Position numbers and translations under genes: made by a program | NCBI RefSeq assembly: GCF_029931775.1 | Contig: NC_079317.1 | Span: 69,285,895-69,349,894 of the forward strand | Length of the DNA stretch: 64,000 nt | Origin: Euleptes europaea | Taxonomy: Eukaryota > Chordata > Lepidosauria > Squamata > Sphaerodactylidae | Direction: 5' to 3' | In this document: positions 44,225 through 57,200 of the stretch, piece by piece | How positions within the stretch are numbered: the stretch's first letter is position 1 | Layout: each line of letters opens with the position of its first letter | Notes under the pieces: generated by a model | Told to the model about the DNA's origin: nothing | The model's database searches: none | Seen by the model: only the letters and a program-made list of their open reading frames with translations

Positions 44225-45300
44225 CTTTGCTTCAGTTCTGTTTTTTGAACTTGTATGTAGCTGTTGTTAGGTGCTTGATGCTGCATGCCTGCAACATTTC
44301 TCTCATGATCTGGGACATGAAGGTGGTTCCCAAATCTGTCACCATCTCTTCTGGAAAACCTAGCCTTCCAAAAACTGTCAACAACGCATCGGCTACGGTC
44401 TTTGCCTCGATGTTCTTCAGTGGTATTGCTTCAGGGTACTTTGTGGGGTAGTCCACAATAGTCAAGAGGTACTTGTTTCCTCTTCCAGTTACTCTGGATA
44501 TTGGCCCAGCAATGTCCACTTTAATCTTGGGAAATGCTTCAGTCATGATTGGTACGGGTTGCAAGAGTCCCTTAGTCTTTTCCTGAGCTTTGCCCACCAG
44601 CTGGCAAGCTTCACAAGTCTTGACAAAGGCTCTAATGTCCTTTTCAATACTTGGCCAATAAAATATTTCCTGTACCATGTCTCTTGTTTTGTTGATGCCT
44701 AAATGAGCAGCCACTGCTGTCTCATGAGCTAGCTGTCGTATCTGTAGCCTGTACATTTTTGGAGTGACTAGCTACGTTCTTTTCTCCCAGAGCAGAACAC
44801 ACTTTTGTCTCCTAGCCACTCTATATAGTCTTTGGTTTTTAATTGTGAAGGTGCAGGGGTTCTCCACAGTTACTTCATCTGGAGAGTTTTCTGCTTTCTG
44901 CCACGGTCCTGTCAAAGAATCATCCTGTCTCTTTTCTGCTAAAAACTTTGTGGCATGGATTCCTTCTATCAGTTCGTCTTCATCACTCTCACTGGGTTCG
45001 GCTTGTGAAAGTGATACAGAGGAACTGATACAAGGAATCTATGCCACAGAGTTTTTAGTAGATCAGAGACAGGATGATTCCTTGACAGGACTGTGGCAGA
45101 AAGCAGAAAACTCCAGGTGAAGTGACTGTGGAGAATCCCTGCACCTTCACAATTAAAAACCAAAGACTGTGGCTCTGCTGATGTGGTCTGCCTACTTCTG
45201 GTAATTACATCCACGGTCTTAAGCTATTGTTCTAAGTCATTTCCCAGTAAAATAAGCACTCCTGTATCATCCCAGACTCCCATTATACAGCCCAAATAAT
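44225..45300 (-). mobile_element. Ty3/gypsy fossil, Gmr1-like, unit 2 remnant
   Basis: Broken fossil matching the integrase side of 21750-24296. Parts seen: integrase zinc-binding region and catalytic core part (about 44756-44232), a leader region before it, and a protease-end-like stretch near 45240-45300 (LLGNDL). A 147-bp segment of the leader occurs twice in inverted orientation (44829-44975 and 45022-45167). The gag and LTR parts seen in unit 1 are not visible here. Old. Confidence 0.65.
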
Positions 45301-45307
45301 GTACTTT

Positions 45308-45432
45308 CATTCCACTTTCACTGCACCTTAATGATCATTTGCAAGTGGATTTTGCCAGTTCACACAGTGAAATCCACCTTCAAAGTGGATTGAAAGTGCG
45401 TTCTTTGGGCTGTGTGAAAGTGCCCTCAGGCT
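45308..45432. repeat. Palindromic MITE-like repeat
   Basis: 'ttccactttcactgcacc' and 'aagtggattttgcc' pair with 'ggattgaaagtgcg' and 'aaatccaccttc'. This is a small hairpin repeat; its family is not known to me. Not seen at the unit 1 equivalent. Confidence 0.5.
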
Positions 45433-45754
45433 CCACATCATTTATCACATTACTGTCTGAAATCCTGAGTTTCAGTGTATTGGTAGTAATGCTATTTTTA
45501 AGTATTTTGAAAATCAAAGACAAAGTATTTTGAACACTTGATCTGGCAAAGCATTACATGGGAAAACTAGTAAATGTTGAAAGCTGGACTCGAAATGCAG
45601 GGCAGTGCTAAGGTAGAAATTCTGCATCTAATCCAATTTTTGTGCCGAGAATTGCTGAATTATGTAATCAGAATAATACAAGCTAGAGGTCTGTGAAGAA
45701 TCGGGGCAGTTTGGAAACCCCACCCCATCCCTAGATCCCCATTTAGTTACCTAG

Positions 45755-45926
45755 AGCCCGTGTGATGTAGTGGTTAAAGTGTTGAACTAGGATCTGGGAG
45801 ACCCAGGTTTGAATTCCCGTTCTGCCATGGAAGCTTGCTGGGTGGCCTTGGGTCAGTCACACTCTTTCAAGCCAACCTACCTCACAGGGTTGTTGGGAGG
45901 ATAAAGCGGAGGAGAGGAGAATGATG
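45755..45926 (+). repeat. tRNA-derived SINE, unit 2 copy (3'-shortened)
   Basis: Same insertion as 25027-25262. After 'ggagaggagaatgatg' the sequence departs from unit 1. The next ~230 bp (45927-46160) are unlike unit 1 and have an LTR-like 'aaagctttattgatg' stretch. Confidence 0.7.
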
Positions 45927-48900
45927 GTTCAAGTCAGTCCCCGGTAACACACACAAAAGGAAGGAAAAAGCTTTATTGATGAAATTCAAGAGAAGTTCTT
46001 AAAAGCAGAGCATATAGCTGAGTGGAGTTAGAATGCACTTTAAATAACAAAAGGCTAACTGCCTTTTTCTTCTTATCCAAATGGCAGCAGTGTTGGTTCT
46101 TACAGCTGAAGCATGATGTTCCAGAGCTTGCACAGAGTATCTTCAGGCAACAAGGGTGGTGGGTGGAGGAGAGGGATAAGAAGGGGAATGTTCTCTCTCG
46201 ACCGTAGTCTAAATCAGTGGTTTTCAACCTGGGGCCATATGGCCTCCCGGGAGAGCCCAGGATATTCCAAGGGGGACACAGGTGAAACCTGCGTAAATGG
46301 GGGCCCACGGCACGAGACAAGGGGGCCCCAGAGGGAAGTGAAGTAAACAGAAGTGACTGAGATGTAAGCACTTGTCCCAACGACAACCAAAAGCCATACC
46401 AGGAGACTTAGTAGTCCAAAAGAGTTGGTTTAATGGTATCACAGGCAAGCAGAGCTTAGAAACCCAAAGACAGCAATGGGGGGAAATGGCATGCACTTGA
46501 TAATATAAGAACATTGAAAAAAGTGTTCAGCAATAGTCTCATGAGATCACTTCAAACAGGCTAGAGGCATCCCAGCTCCCATGGGCACCAGCTAGCTTCA
46601 AAGGGAACAGGAATGCAGTTTAGGGAAAACAGTCCTTGAACAGTCCTTGGAGTAAAGTCTGTGAGAAAACGAAACTATTTGAGGCACAGCGAGTAGGCCT
46701 GACATTCTGCCCCCCTTAGGGCCCCCTCCCGTTCTGCAAGGGGGACGGCTTATGGGGGTAGGCGGTGTGGAAGGCGCGCACTAGGTGCGGGGCGGAGACA
46801 TCCCGTGCACGAACCCATTTATCATAGGCAGGGGGGAAGTGTTTCCAACGAACCAAGTATTGCAGAGAGCCGTGACGCATACGAGAGTCCAGGATCCTTG
46901 ACACTTCAAAATGCTCCTCCCCCCCCCACCATCACAGGCTGTTCAGGAGGCGGTTCCTGGTGCCAATCTGAGGCGGCAACATGAGGTTTGAGGAGGCTGA
47001 CATGGAAGACAGGATGGATGCGCCTCAAGGTTTTAGGGAGGGTCAGTTCCACAGTGACTGGGTTAATCAGCCGAGCAATGGGATACGGCCCCACGTACTT
47101 GGCACCGAGCTTATCGCACGGCCGGGTGGACCGTAGATTCTTGGTGGATAGGTACACTAAGTCACCAACCTGGAAGTCTTTGCTGGGAGAGCGATGTTTA
47201 TCTGCTTGAGCTTTATATTTGCGTTTGGCCCTTTCTAAATTTTTTACCAGCCAGGGCCAGGTGGTATGGATAGCTCGAGCCCAAGAGGCTACATCATCAC
47301 TTCCCTCCTCCCCCGCAACATCAACATGACCAATAGGACTGAAATCTTGACCATACACAGCATAAAACGGACTAAAACCTGTAGATTGGTGCACAGCATT
47401 ATTGTAGGCATACTCAGCAAAAGGCAACAGTTCAACCCAATCATCTTGGTGATAGTTGACATAACAACGCAAATAACATTCCAGTACAGCATTTACACGT
47501 TCAGTTTGCCCATCCGTTTGGGGGTGAAAGGCACTACACAAACCCTGTTCCACCCCCACCAACTTGAGAAAGGCTTTCCAAAACTTAGCTACATAGGTCC
47601 CCCCGCGGTCACTAATTATCTTACGTGGAAAGGAATGCAAACGGACAACATGTGACATAAAGAGGCGGGCCAACTTTGGGGCTGAGGGTATGCCTGCACA
47701 CGGAACTAGATGCACCTGTTTGGAAAACAAGTCAGTAATAACCCATAGAACAGTTTTTCCTTCGCTGAGCGGGAGATCAGTCATAAAATCCATAGCAATT
47801 ACTTCCCAGGGCTTGGTGGGAACCTCCAGCAGTTGCAACAGTCCAGGGGGTTTGCCTTGGGACCGTTTGACAGTGGCACAGATGGGGCAGCTGCGAACGA
47901 AGGAATCCACGTCAGTACACATGCCTGCCCACCAAAATTGCCTGCGCAACAAGTGAAGGGTTTTTAAGAATCCGAAGTGTCCTGCCGTTTTGGCTGCATG
48001 GGCCATTTGCAGGAACTCTTTCCGAAGTATTTTAGGCACGTATAATTTCGAGTCTTTGTACCAACAACCACCCCGTTCTAGCAGGCCCGAGGGCAGTGCC
48101 TGAGCAGTGTGTTCGGCCAGGCACTGAGTACGAAGAGAGTCCAGGAAGGAGCCGGACAGGATCACTCCCCCCGCAGAGGGGGGTGAAGCAGGAGCCGCCG
48201 GCAGTGGCGATGGGGTGGAGGGGAGGGATGGTGGGTCCGATGAGGGAGTTGGTTCCCTCTTGACAGATGCTCTGCTGTCCGTTGCTTGGGGCTGGGACTG
48301 GAGCAGAGTTTGGGACAGAGTCTGTACAGCTAGAACTGGTAGAGCTCCCTTTTGCGCTGGGGTGAATAAGGAGACCGGAGGACGGTCGAGTTTCACCGGA
48401 TACTGGGGAAGCCTGGAAAGAGCATCAGCTAGCACGTTTTGCTTTCCAGGCACATGCTTGAGCACAAAACGGAACTGAGCAAAGACGTCAGCCCAACGTT
48501 GTTGTTTTGCGGACAGTTTGGGGGCCCCCGTGAGGGCCTCTAGATTTTTGTGATCGGTCCAGACTTCAAAGGGGGTCCTGGAACCTTCCAGGAACTGCCT
48601 CCACGTAGTGAGGGCATGATGGACGGCTGCAGCTTCCTTTTCCCAAATTGGCCAGTTTAGTTGAGAGTGTGCAAATTTCTTTGAAAAATAAGCACAGGGG
48701 CGAAGAAGACCGTCTGGTCCTCTTTGCAAAAGAGCCCCTCCATAGGTACGTCAGACGCATCTACTTGCACAATACACATTTGGTTTGGATCGGGATGCTG
48801 CAGCACAGGTTCAGAAGTGAAAAGCTGCTTGAGAGTTGCAAAGGCAGTTTGACATTGATCTGTCCAATGCACCTTGGCGGTGGGTAACGTGGCAGAGACC

Positions 48901-49496
48901 CCTTTACCCTTAGTCTTAAGGAGGTCGGTGAGTGGCAGTGCCACTTGAGCAAAGTTGGGAATGAAACCACGGTAAAAATTGGCAAAGCCAAGAAACGGCT
49001 GCACCTGTTTGCGGGTGGAGGGAGGAGCCCAATCAAGTACAGATTGTATCTTAGCAGGGTCCATGGTGAGGCCCTGATGTGAAACTATGTATCCCAAGAA
49101 GATTAATTGATCTTGGTGGAACTCGCACTTAGACAACTTAGCGTAGAGCTGATTGTTTCTGAGACGTTGTAACACTTCTCTGACCAGAGTAATATGTTCA
49201 TCCATTGAATCAGAGTAAATAAGGATATCATCGAGATAAACCACCACACCCCGATATAATAAATCATGGAGGACCTCGTTAATGAGTTGCATGAAGACCC
49301 CCAGGGCCCCTTTTAACCCAAAAGGCATCACCAGAAATTCATACATTCCAAAGCTGCTAGAGAAGGCTGTGAGGGGTTCATCCCCGTCACGAATCCGGAC
49401 CCGGTAATAAGCTTCAACCAAGTCCAGTTTGGTGAAAATGCGCCCCTCCCTTAGTTGTCCCAAGATGTCCGAGATCAGCGGGATGGGGTAGGCGTT

Positions 49497-49662
49497 CCTT
49501 TGGTAGACCTGGCCTCCGGAGGCCCACAGAAGCCAATTGGTAGACCTGGCCTCTGAAGGGGGACTTTTTCCCCTCCTCGGAGTCCAGGTCTACCGCCAAG
49601 AAAGCCAGTGGGTAGACCTGGCCTCCCAATGGGACTCAGCTGGAGGCCAGGTCTACCAAAGG
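49497..49662. repeat. 166-bp segment with perfect 21-bp inverted ends
   Basis: The ends begin cctttggtagacctggcctc and finish with the exact complement. 'ggtagacctggcctc' occurs two more times inside. It looks like a small MITE or satellite-type unit lying within the chromovirus fossil region. Family unknown. Confidence 0.7.
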
Positions 49663-49974
49663 AAGCCCGCCCCGCCCAACAGCTGATAGGCGGGGGGGCA
49701 GGAACCGCCGAGCCGCCCCCCCAACAATCGCATGGCTAGAGGGGAGGCTTTAGCCTCCCAACCATTAAGGGCAAGGAAAAGGGGGACCCGGCCATTCTCG
49801 GGGGGGGGGGGGAGACAGTGCGCCCTCTCGCTCTCTCAGGTACGCCGGCTCTGCAGCCCGGCTGCCGGCGCGAGCAGGCGCAAGAGCAGGGGCTCCAAAC
49901 CAAGTTTGGAGAGCCGCACTCAACGGGCCAAAGAGCTGCATGCGGCTCTGGAGCCGCAGTTTTGAGACCCCTGG
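49663..49974. repeat. GC-rich hAT-like fragment inside the LTR element
   Basis: The right end reads on the minus strand caggggtctcaaaactgcgg, a hAT-like terminus, with 'gagccgcatgcagctcttt'. No clear left terminus or target duplication was found. Confidence 0.5.
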
Positions 49975-51240
49975 GCTAGAGGCACCAGCTAGCTTCAAAG
50001 GGAACAGGAATGCAGTTTATGGAAAACAGTCCTTGAACAGTCCTTGGAGGAAAGTCTGTGAGAAAACGAAACTATTTGAGACACAGCGAGTAGGCCTGAC
50101 ATGAGAAAGAAAACAGAGAAATGAAGAAAATAGAAGACAGAGAAGTAGAGTGACCTTGCTTCCCAGTGGATAAATCGCAGCAACATCGCTTCTGCTTCCT
50201 TCTCCCTCCCACTGCCGCACTCCACCGCTGCGCTTGTATATGAAAGTTGTTGTTTGTTAGCGTGTTGTATTCCCTTTTTTGTGGGGTATTTTTTTTTGTA
50301 AATTTCAGTTTCCCAATAACTGCATGTGTGGATTTTGTGTGGCTGTTTATGCTTCTTTGTTCCTTGGCTATTTACAAACAAAACATTTAAATAGCTACCT
50401 TTCTACCGGTAGGACAGGGGGGCCACAGGAAGTAAACAAGGTCAGAAGGGGGCCACGGTCAGAAAAAGATTAAGAATCACTGGTCTAAATTATATAGACA
50501 ACTCTGGCCATAACCTCCTGACCTTCCCAACCAATCACAGGACTGACTCCATGGAATTTTATGGGGTAAGAGTGAGCTCCCCCTCCCTACCAGATTCATA
50601 GCTGGACTGTGAACTAATTATCAGGCTCTCAGGATGATCTTGAGGAGTAACTGTCAGTCTGAGGGGGAGTTGGCTGACACCTGCAAAGCTGTCAGAGTGC
50701 CGGAAGATGAGAGTTTAGCTGGAATTTTTCCTGTAACGGCTTCTCTCTTGCCAACCTTGTCTCTGTGCGGCCTGGGTTGCTGTTTGTTCATCTGCACAGG
50801 GGCCAGTTTGATATAGTTGATGGGGCATAGTGGACAAAACTTGATAGTGGAAAAAGAAGGTAAAAGGTGGAAGAACTAGACGTTCTCAGTTTCTCTTTCC
50901 CCCAGCAGTTTGGACCCCCCCCCCCAAACTCGCAAGTATGTTTATGGGTGAAAAGCTGAAATTTACAGTATATGAAGTACTTGGCTTGATGCTCAATTCA
51001 CTGCTTTTGCAGTGTTGGGCACAAATGCCAGGTAACAATCACTCAGATCCTATACAAAGGTAAGCACACCTTAGTCCTTTGATCTCAGAGAGCTTTGATA
51101 TGCTTAATTCTGGGCTGCATAACTTGGTATGTTTTGCTTCTGAGTAAACACAATGCTACATGCTTCAGAGCATAAAATTTCTACCAGTGTTTTACCTATG
51201 TTCTTGCTTTATAGGTTAAGGAAGCATAACAGAGGAGAAG

Positions 51241-54200
51241 ATGAAGTATCTTTTGATCACTGTTGCCTTTGTAGCTTTGTTCTACCCTTCTGGTAGGTAT
51301 GCTGGTGTTTCAATAAAATAAATAATATCTTGCAAAACTACATCAGGATACTGAGAAGAGGCATGGTATAGTTGCTCCAGACCTGTTCTGGAGTATGTGA
51401 GTGCTTGGATAGCAATTGACGCTATCCGGATGTCTCAATTCCAATTCAAGAATGAAAGATCTGAATGGTCATTCAGCTGCAGAGAGGAAGGGGTGTTTTG
51501 TGTAGTAGGTTTTCTCTTGTATTGGATCATCAGGAGTTTTGTTCTATGGCAAATACTTAGAGGAGGTTCCAGTGTCATTTTTGTCCCCTATGTAGATTAA
51601 GTGATATGGTAACAGGAGCTCTGCCTTTTCAGTGTAACAAATCACACTTGGAGGCAGTGCTGTAGAGCAATTATTACTCCTAGGATCAGGATTCTTTACT
51701 TCTGCCCTCCCATGATGCGTGTTGAAAGCAGTTTTACAGTTGTTTTATTTCAGGAATGCAGTGAGCCTACATTTCACTATCTTCTTTTCTCTTATTTAGA
51801 AAGTGTCATAAAATGTTATGACTGTAGTAGTACTTCCAGTCCATGCGAAACTCAGAAGAATTGTTCAGCAGAGTTTGATTCTTGCATCTGGGTCAAACTG
51901 GGTATGACCACTTCTTTACATTACACATGGTTTTTTTTTATATGTGCAAGTAAAATACTTACATGATTGTCTTGTAATTTATATGTTGGCTTTATGCACC
52001 TGTTCTCTTGTTATGTATGTTGCTTAGTATTGCCACTGAAGTGAGATTATTCTCTGTGTAGCAGGGTGGATTTGATTTAAATCACTAGTCATTCAATAAG
52101 ACTTGATTTAAATGATGTGTTTTACAGAAAGACTCATTCTTACTGGTATTATCTTAATATTTTCAACCAGATGAAGGTTTCATTTTTGGAATAATAAATT
52201 TTCAGAGTAGTTTCTACAGTTATATCAAACATTTCTGATTAGGTTATACTACTAGAAATTATGAGGAACTTCCTTGAAATATTCCCAAACTGGGTCTCTT
52301 TTATGGCCTGCTGCCATTATAGGTTTTCTCCTTCAGGGAGACAATATTTGATAAACCTCAAGCTATACACACAAATGTAATGGAATTTCAAAGGGGCTAT
52401 ATCTCCCAGCAGTTTTGGCTCTGGAGAGGCTGGCCTTCCTTTTTCCAGAGGGGAGGAAGGAGGAGGAGAGATGTTAAACAACATGTGGGGCAAGCTGGAT
52501 CCCTGTGGGACCCTGTGGGGTGTTAAACACCATGGGGCTGAGTACCAATCCCTCCTCGCAATGTTCTGGAAATGGTCAGCCAAGTAAGCATGGTGCCCCG
52601 CCCCCCACTCCCAGCCACTGTCTCAAGGCTCAGAAGAATCAACAGGGATGCAGTTACCCGGTGAAGATCACCAGTCAGAGAGACAGAGCACAACACAAAG
52701 TATTCTTGAATTAATTGCACCTTACATCAGCAATTACATGATCCTGCTATACAAGTGTCCTGTCCTCATTCAGACCAGTCCAAGTTACTCTCAGGCCCGT
52801 GCATGACCTTGTTATTCCTGATGAGACTTACGGAACTGCCAGTGGGACACCCCAGCTGAAGTTCTACATCAAAATGTGTAATTGTTTGACTCAGCTCTCT
52901 GGCTTGGAGTGCACACTGCCAGTTTCTGATTATTGATGGGACTTGGATGCCATGACGAGAGTTTTAAATCACCCATCTGACGTTCCTTACCTTACAGAAG
53001 GCGCTGGTGTCATTCCTGCCACTTTTGTAAAGGGCAACAGAATAACCAGCCATCGGTTATGGAATACTGGAACCTCTGGTTTGTCAAGCTCTGTGAGCTA
53101 CGTATTCACAGCATTGCTGTGGGATGTGTATTCACAGTATTGCATTGTTCATTGACATTTACTCCATCATGCCTTGCTCCACATGCTGCTGCTGCTGCTG
53201 CTAGAACAATTAATTTTTCTACAGTATGAACTCTTTGTTCTAGTAGTATATAGAAATCCAAGTAATTTTATTTATTAAAATGTGACGTTTTTAATAGTTT
53301 TGTAATATTGGCAACTTTTAAATAGTTTTTCATACTTCCATAATATTTTAAGATACAGATGCAGCACCATCTCCAGCACTGGGTATATTTATACTTGTGC
53401 CAAAAGACACAGCTGTATGGGTACATAATACATGGACAGTGCAATTTTAAACCCTGGTAGCCAGGACAGGGCTGGTGAAGGTACGTCAGTCTCCTACGCT
53501 TTTACAGGAGAGAGAGAGAGATATCCTGGCCTTTACCCTTGACGGTACCCATATATATTAGCAATTATAGTAGTACTGTGCTTGCTAGCTGTCCACTAAA
53601 GCCCTCAACAGCCCATGGTGATGCCAGCAGAACACAACAAGGGGAGGAACAAAAGCAACACAGCATTCTTTGTTGTAGGGAGAACTTTGACTTGCCCTGC
53701 AGGGGTCGTATACCGTATTTTTTGCTCCATAAGACACACTTTTTTCCTCCTCAAAAGTGAGGGGAAATATCTGTGTGTCTTATGGAGCGAATGTGTGTGA
53801 ATCCAGCCCCCGGGGAGAAGAGCAAAGCTGCGAGAGGCCCTGGGAGCCCTGGCCTCGGCAGCCCAGCGCAGAGCCGGCGCACCCCAGGAGCCGGCGTGGA
53901 GCTAGTAATCCGCCAGCCAGCTGGGGGCGGGACGCCCCTCCCAGCAGCCTCCCAGCGCAGCGGGAGCCCGGCGCGGAGCCCACGCGCCCCTGGAGCCGGC
54001 TTTAAAGCTGCCAGCCAGCTGGGGGCGAGAGGCCCCTCCCAGCCGTGCAGCGGGGCGCGAAGCTGCCCCGCCCCGGGAGCCGGCTGGGATGCCGCCAGTG
54101 CAGCCTCGGGACTGGGAAGCACTGGGGGGAGGTTAAACTCTGCGCTGCCATCCCAGGCAGCGCAGAGCACCCCCCCCGCCTGCCTTTTTTCACCTTTAAA

Positions 54201-57200
54201 GACAGCCCCCCCCCCCCGCCGGGGTTCCAGGGACTCCCTGGAAGCCCGGCGGGGGTGGGTCTTCAAAGTGCTCTGTGCTGCCTGGGATGGCAGAGCGGAG
54301 GAGTTTAAAGACCCTCCCGCTGAGCTTCCAGGGAGTCCCTAGAAGCCGGGCGGGGGGGGGGGGGGCTTGAAAGTGATTCCAGGGGCAGTACACCATTTGA
54401 TTCAGAGTATATTTTTTCTTGTTTTCCTATTCTAAAAACTAGGTGCATCTTATGGAGCGAAAAATACGGTAATTAACACACCTTGGAGCTCCACAGAGTG
54501 AGGTTTTCTTTTCTTTTATGGTGTCACCCAGGGAAGGACGAATAGTTGCACCAGCAACATTGTCCATATACACTACTGCAGCTCACTTGGGAGAAGAGAG
54601 CCCACAGTCTTTCCCAAGTAAGGCTTTAGGTCTGGAGTGAGTGGGTGAGGAGCTGCTTCTTTCAAGGCACAAGGGGAAATACTAATCCTGGAACAACAAG
54701 GAAACATGTACTGCACATTCATAGAAGGTATTCCTGCTCCTTCTGCAGTAGCCTACTGGGGGAAAGGCAGGACTAGAAACATACATCCCACATTCTGCAG
54801 CATTCCTTTAGTTACACACCCAGCCCTCTACGCAGAAAAAGGCACATCAGGAATCATTTGGAATCAGCCAGTTAGTTATACCAGGGGCAAGGAAGATTAC
54901 AGGGAAAGGCACAGAGCTGTGGAGAAATAGTATAAGGTATCTAGTTCAAGCTCCTTGTAGTGATAACTATTAGATATTCCTGGAAGGACTTATAGACCCT
55001 GTTGGGGTCTAAATCCCTGGAGATGGCCCATGTCCTGATTGGATGTCCCAGTCTTCAATTGTTATTTAGCACCTGTCCATGTAGCTGTTCTTCTGCTGTG
55101 CTCAGGATAGTTATTACTGCCACCTGTTTCTATTCATCCTACCAGCTGGCATTCAGTCAATCAAAACCTTTAATGGCATATAAGCAGCTGGCATTCTCAG
55201 TCACCCATAGGAGCTCACATTTCCCCCTTGCCAGAGCACTGCAGTCAGTGAATGCTCGTCTCTGCCCCCTTCCAGTATGACTCTCATTCTGAAGACATCT
55301 GATAGTAGTCATGAACTGGGGAGTGTCATATCTCCCTGTCTACCAAATTATAATCAAATAGACATAGCTTTGACACAATATACATACTTGTTGAACAGTA
55401 TCTGGAATGGCGTTCTGAATCCAAGCCGGAGGCGAAGCAAGGCTTCTGTGCCTTTGGAAGCTGCACTGACTGATTGTACAATAACAAAGTAGAGGTGTCA
55501 TTGTTTGTGACCAAAGGTGGAATATGTATATGGGTTCTGAGCAGAATAGTGTTAGCAGTGTGGTGCAACCCTGTTAGTTCTTTTTGTTTATATTTATGCA
55601 CAGTGCTTCCTTTTTTGTGTAAACACTCCTTTTTTCTAAAGTTCTCATCACCAAAGTATCACCCCCACCTCCCCAGTGTGCCCCATCATGTGAGATATGG
55701 GTGTCCTGGCTAGGATTTGTGTAGTACTTAGGAGGGTTGAGACTGGTCTCCTAAACGGTGCTGTGACATAAACACAGATGTACGGGGACAATTGTTAATT
55801 CAGTCCCAGTGAGGTCAGTAGGAGCCTTTAGACTCATACTAGGGTTTTCACCAGTGTAAGCTGGCAGGATGTGCAAAGGCTGTGAAGGGGTTTAGAATGC
55901 TGACAGTGCCCTGTACATCCCTCAGCCTGCCCTGGGTGCTGCGATATCTCTCCTCTATACCAGCATCTGGTGCCACTTGTCATTGGTGTGGTGCCAATAT
56001 ACCTCCATTTATAACCAGCATAAGGCTTAGTTTGTATCCTAAACACTGCATTGTGAATAATGCTTAAAACAAACCCATTTAGATTAGATAAAAAAGGACT
56101 CCAGTTGTCCTGTATTCTGCAGTCAGAGCGGTAAGGTCTCCTCAAGTAGTACTAGACCCTTGGTTCTGGGGTTGGCTAGGCTTGCGGGGGTGGGGCTGGA
56201 ACTGGAAACACTAGGCTTCTGCCTTGTGGGTTGGTTGATCCAGCAAACCTCCTCTCTCAGCCCAGTAGGCTGAGAGGGAAGCGGCTACTCCCTGCCCCAA
56301 AATGTGGTGATGGCTGCCAACTTGGAAGGCTTTAAGAGGGGAGTAGACATGTTCATGGAGGAAAGGGGTATTCATGGCTACTAGTTAAAATGGATACTAG
56401 TCATGATGCACACCTATTCTCTCCAGGATCAGAGGATCATGCCTGTTATCTTAGGTGCTGTGGAACACAGGCAGGATGGTGCTGCTGCAGTCGTCTTGTT
56501 TGGGGGCTTCCTAGAGGCACCTGGTTGGCTACTATTTGAACAGACTGCTGGACTTGATGGGCCTTGGTCTGATCCAGCAGGGCTTTTCTTATGTTCTTAT
56601 GTTCAGCTCCACCTGCTCTGGAAGCAGCACCTGGGACTCATTTTGTCCTGGTGGAATGCTCTCCCAAATAACATCAGGGCCCTGTGGGACCTCAAAAAGG
56701 TCCGTGTGGCCTGAAAGACAGAGCTATTCCACCAGGCCTATGGGTGAGGGTGGCCACAGGTTGTCATCTTTTGCTGGCCTCCCTACCTCCCCCATCCTCT
56801 GTTTTATTATACAGAACTCATCTGAATTTTTTCAACAACTGATTTACTGATGTTATGCCATTGATATGTAAAATTTATTGTAAGTACGGTAAGTAAAATA
56901 AATATTTTATTTGTAGATAGCCAACTGCTTTTACAAGGTATATTCGACTATAAAACAAGAAGATTATACAATAAAGATAAAAGATAAAATGCAAAATGCC
57001 ATATAAATTATGATAAAATACAATATAATTAAAGTATATCCTAGCTGGTCATCAGTTCTGGCTACTTACATTCTTTGGCACCAGTTTGGCTCTTATCTTT
57101 CTAGTTGCTAGAGCAAGAAGTGACAGCTTGTAAGTAATAAATGAGTTGGTATCTGACAATAAAAATACTAATTTATTGGAGTCAGGAAATAAGTTTAACC

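Larger units (their letters stand above)
46354..50102 (-). mobile_element. Ty3/gypsy chromovirus fossil, unit 2 only
   Basis: Incomplete, broken fossil on the minus strand, nested in a hAT. LTR-like ends: about 46354-46702 at the left and a shorter matching piece about 49975-50102 at the right, TG...CA bordered. A 5-bp duplication tgaga lies on each side. A polypurine tract adjoins the left LTR. Parts in element order: reverse transcriptase (about 49463-48660, YLDD box), RNase H (about 48720-48400), integrase (about 48000-47250, HHCC and D,D-35-E parts) and a chromodomain (about 46900-46716) typical of chromoviruses. RT through integrase is unusually well preserved, so a fairly young insertion; at least a few breaks. 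Confidence 0.88.
46215..50487. mobile_element. hAT transposon, unit 2 copy, split by an LTR element
   Basis: The left part (46215-46353) and right part (50103-50487) together correspond to the 537-bp hAT of unit 1. It starts cagtggttttcaacctggg after gtctaaat and ends 'gaatcactg' before gtctaaat. The interruption is the chromovirus fossil 46354-50102. Confidence 0.8.

Noticed and set aside
53751-54396. Frames of up to 189 codons on both strands
   Set aside because: Cargo of the TA-flanked transposon; Pro/Gly/Ala-rich translation of a repetitive GC-rich interior.
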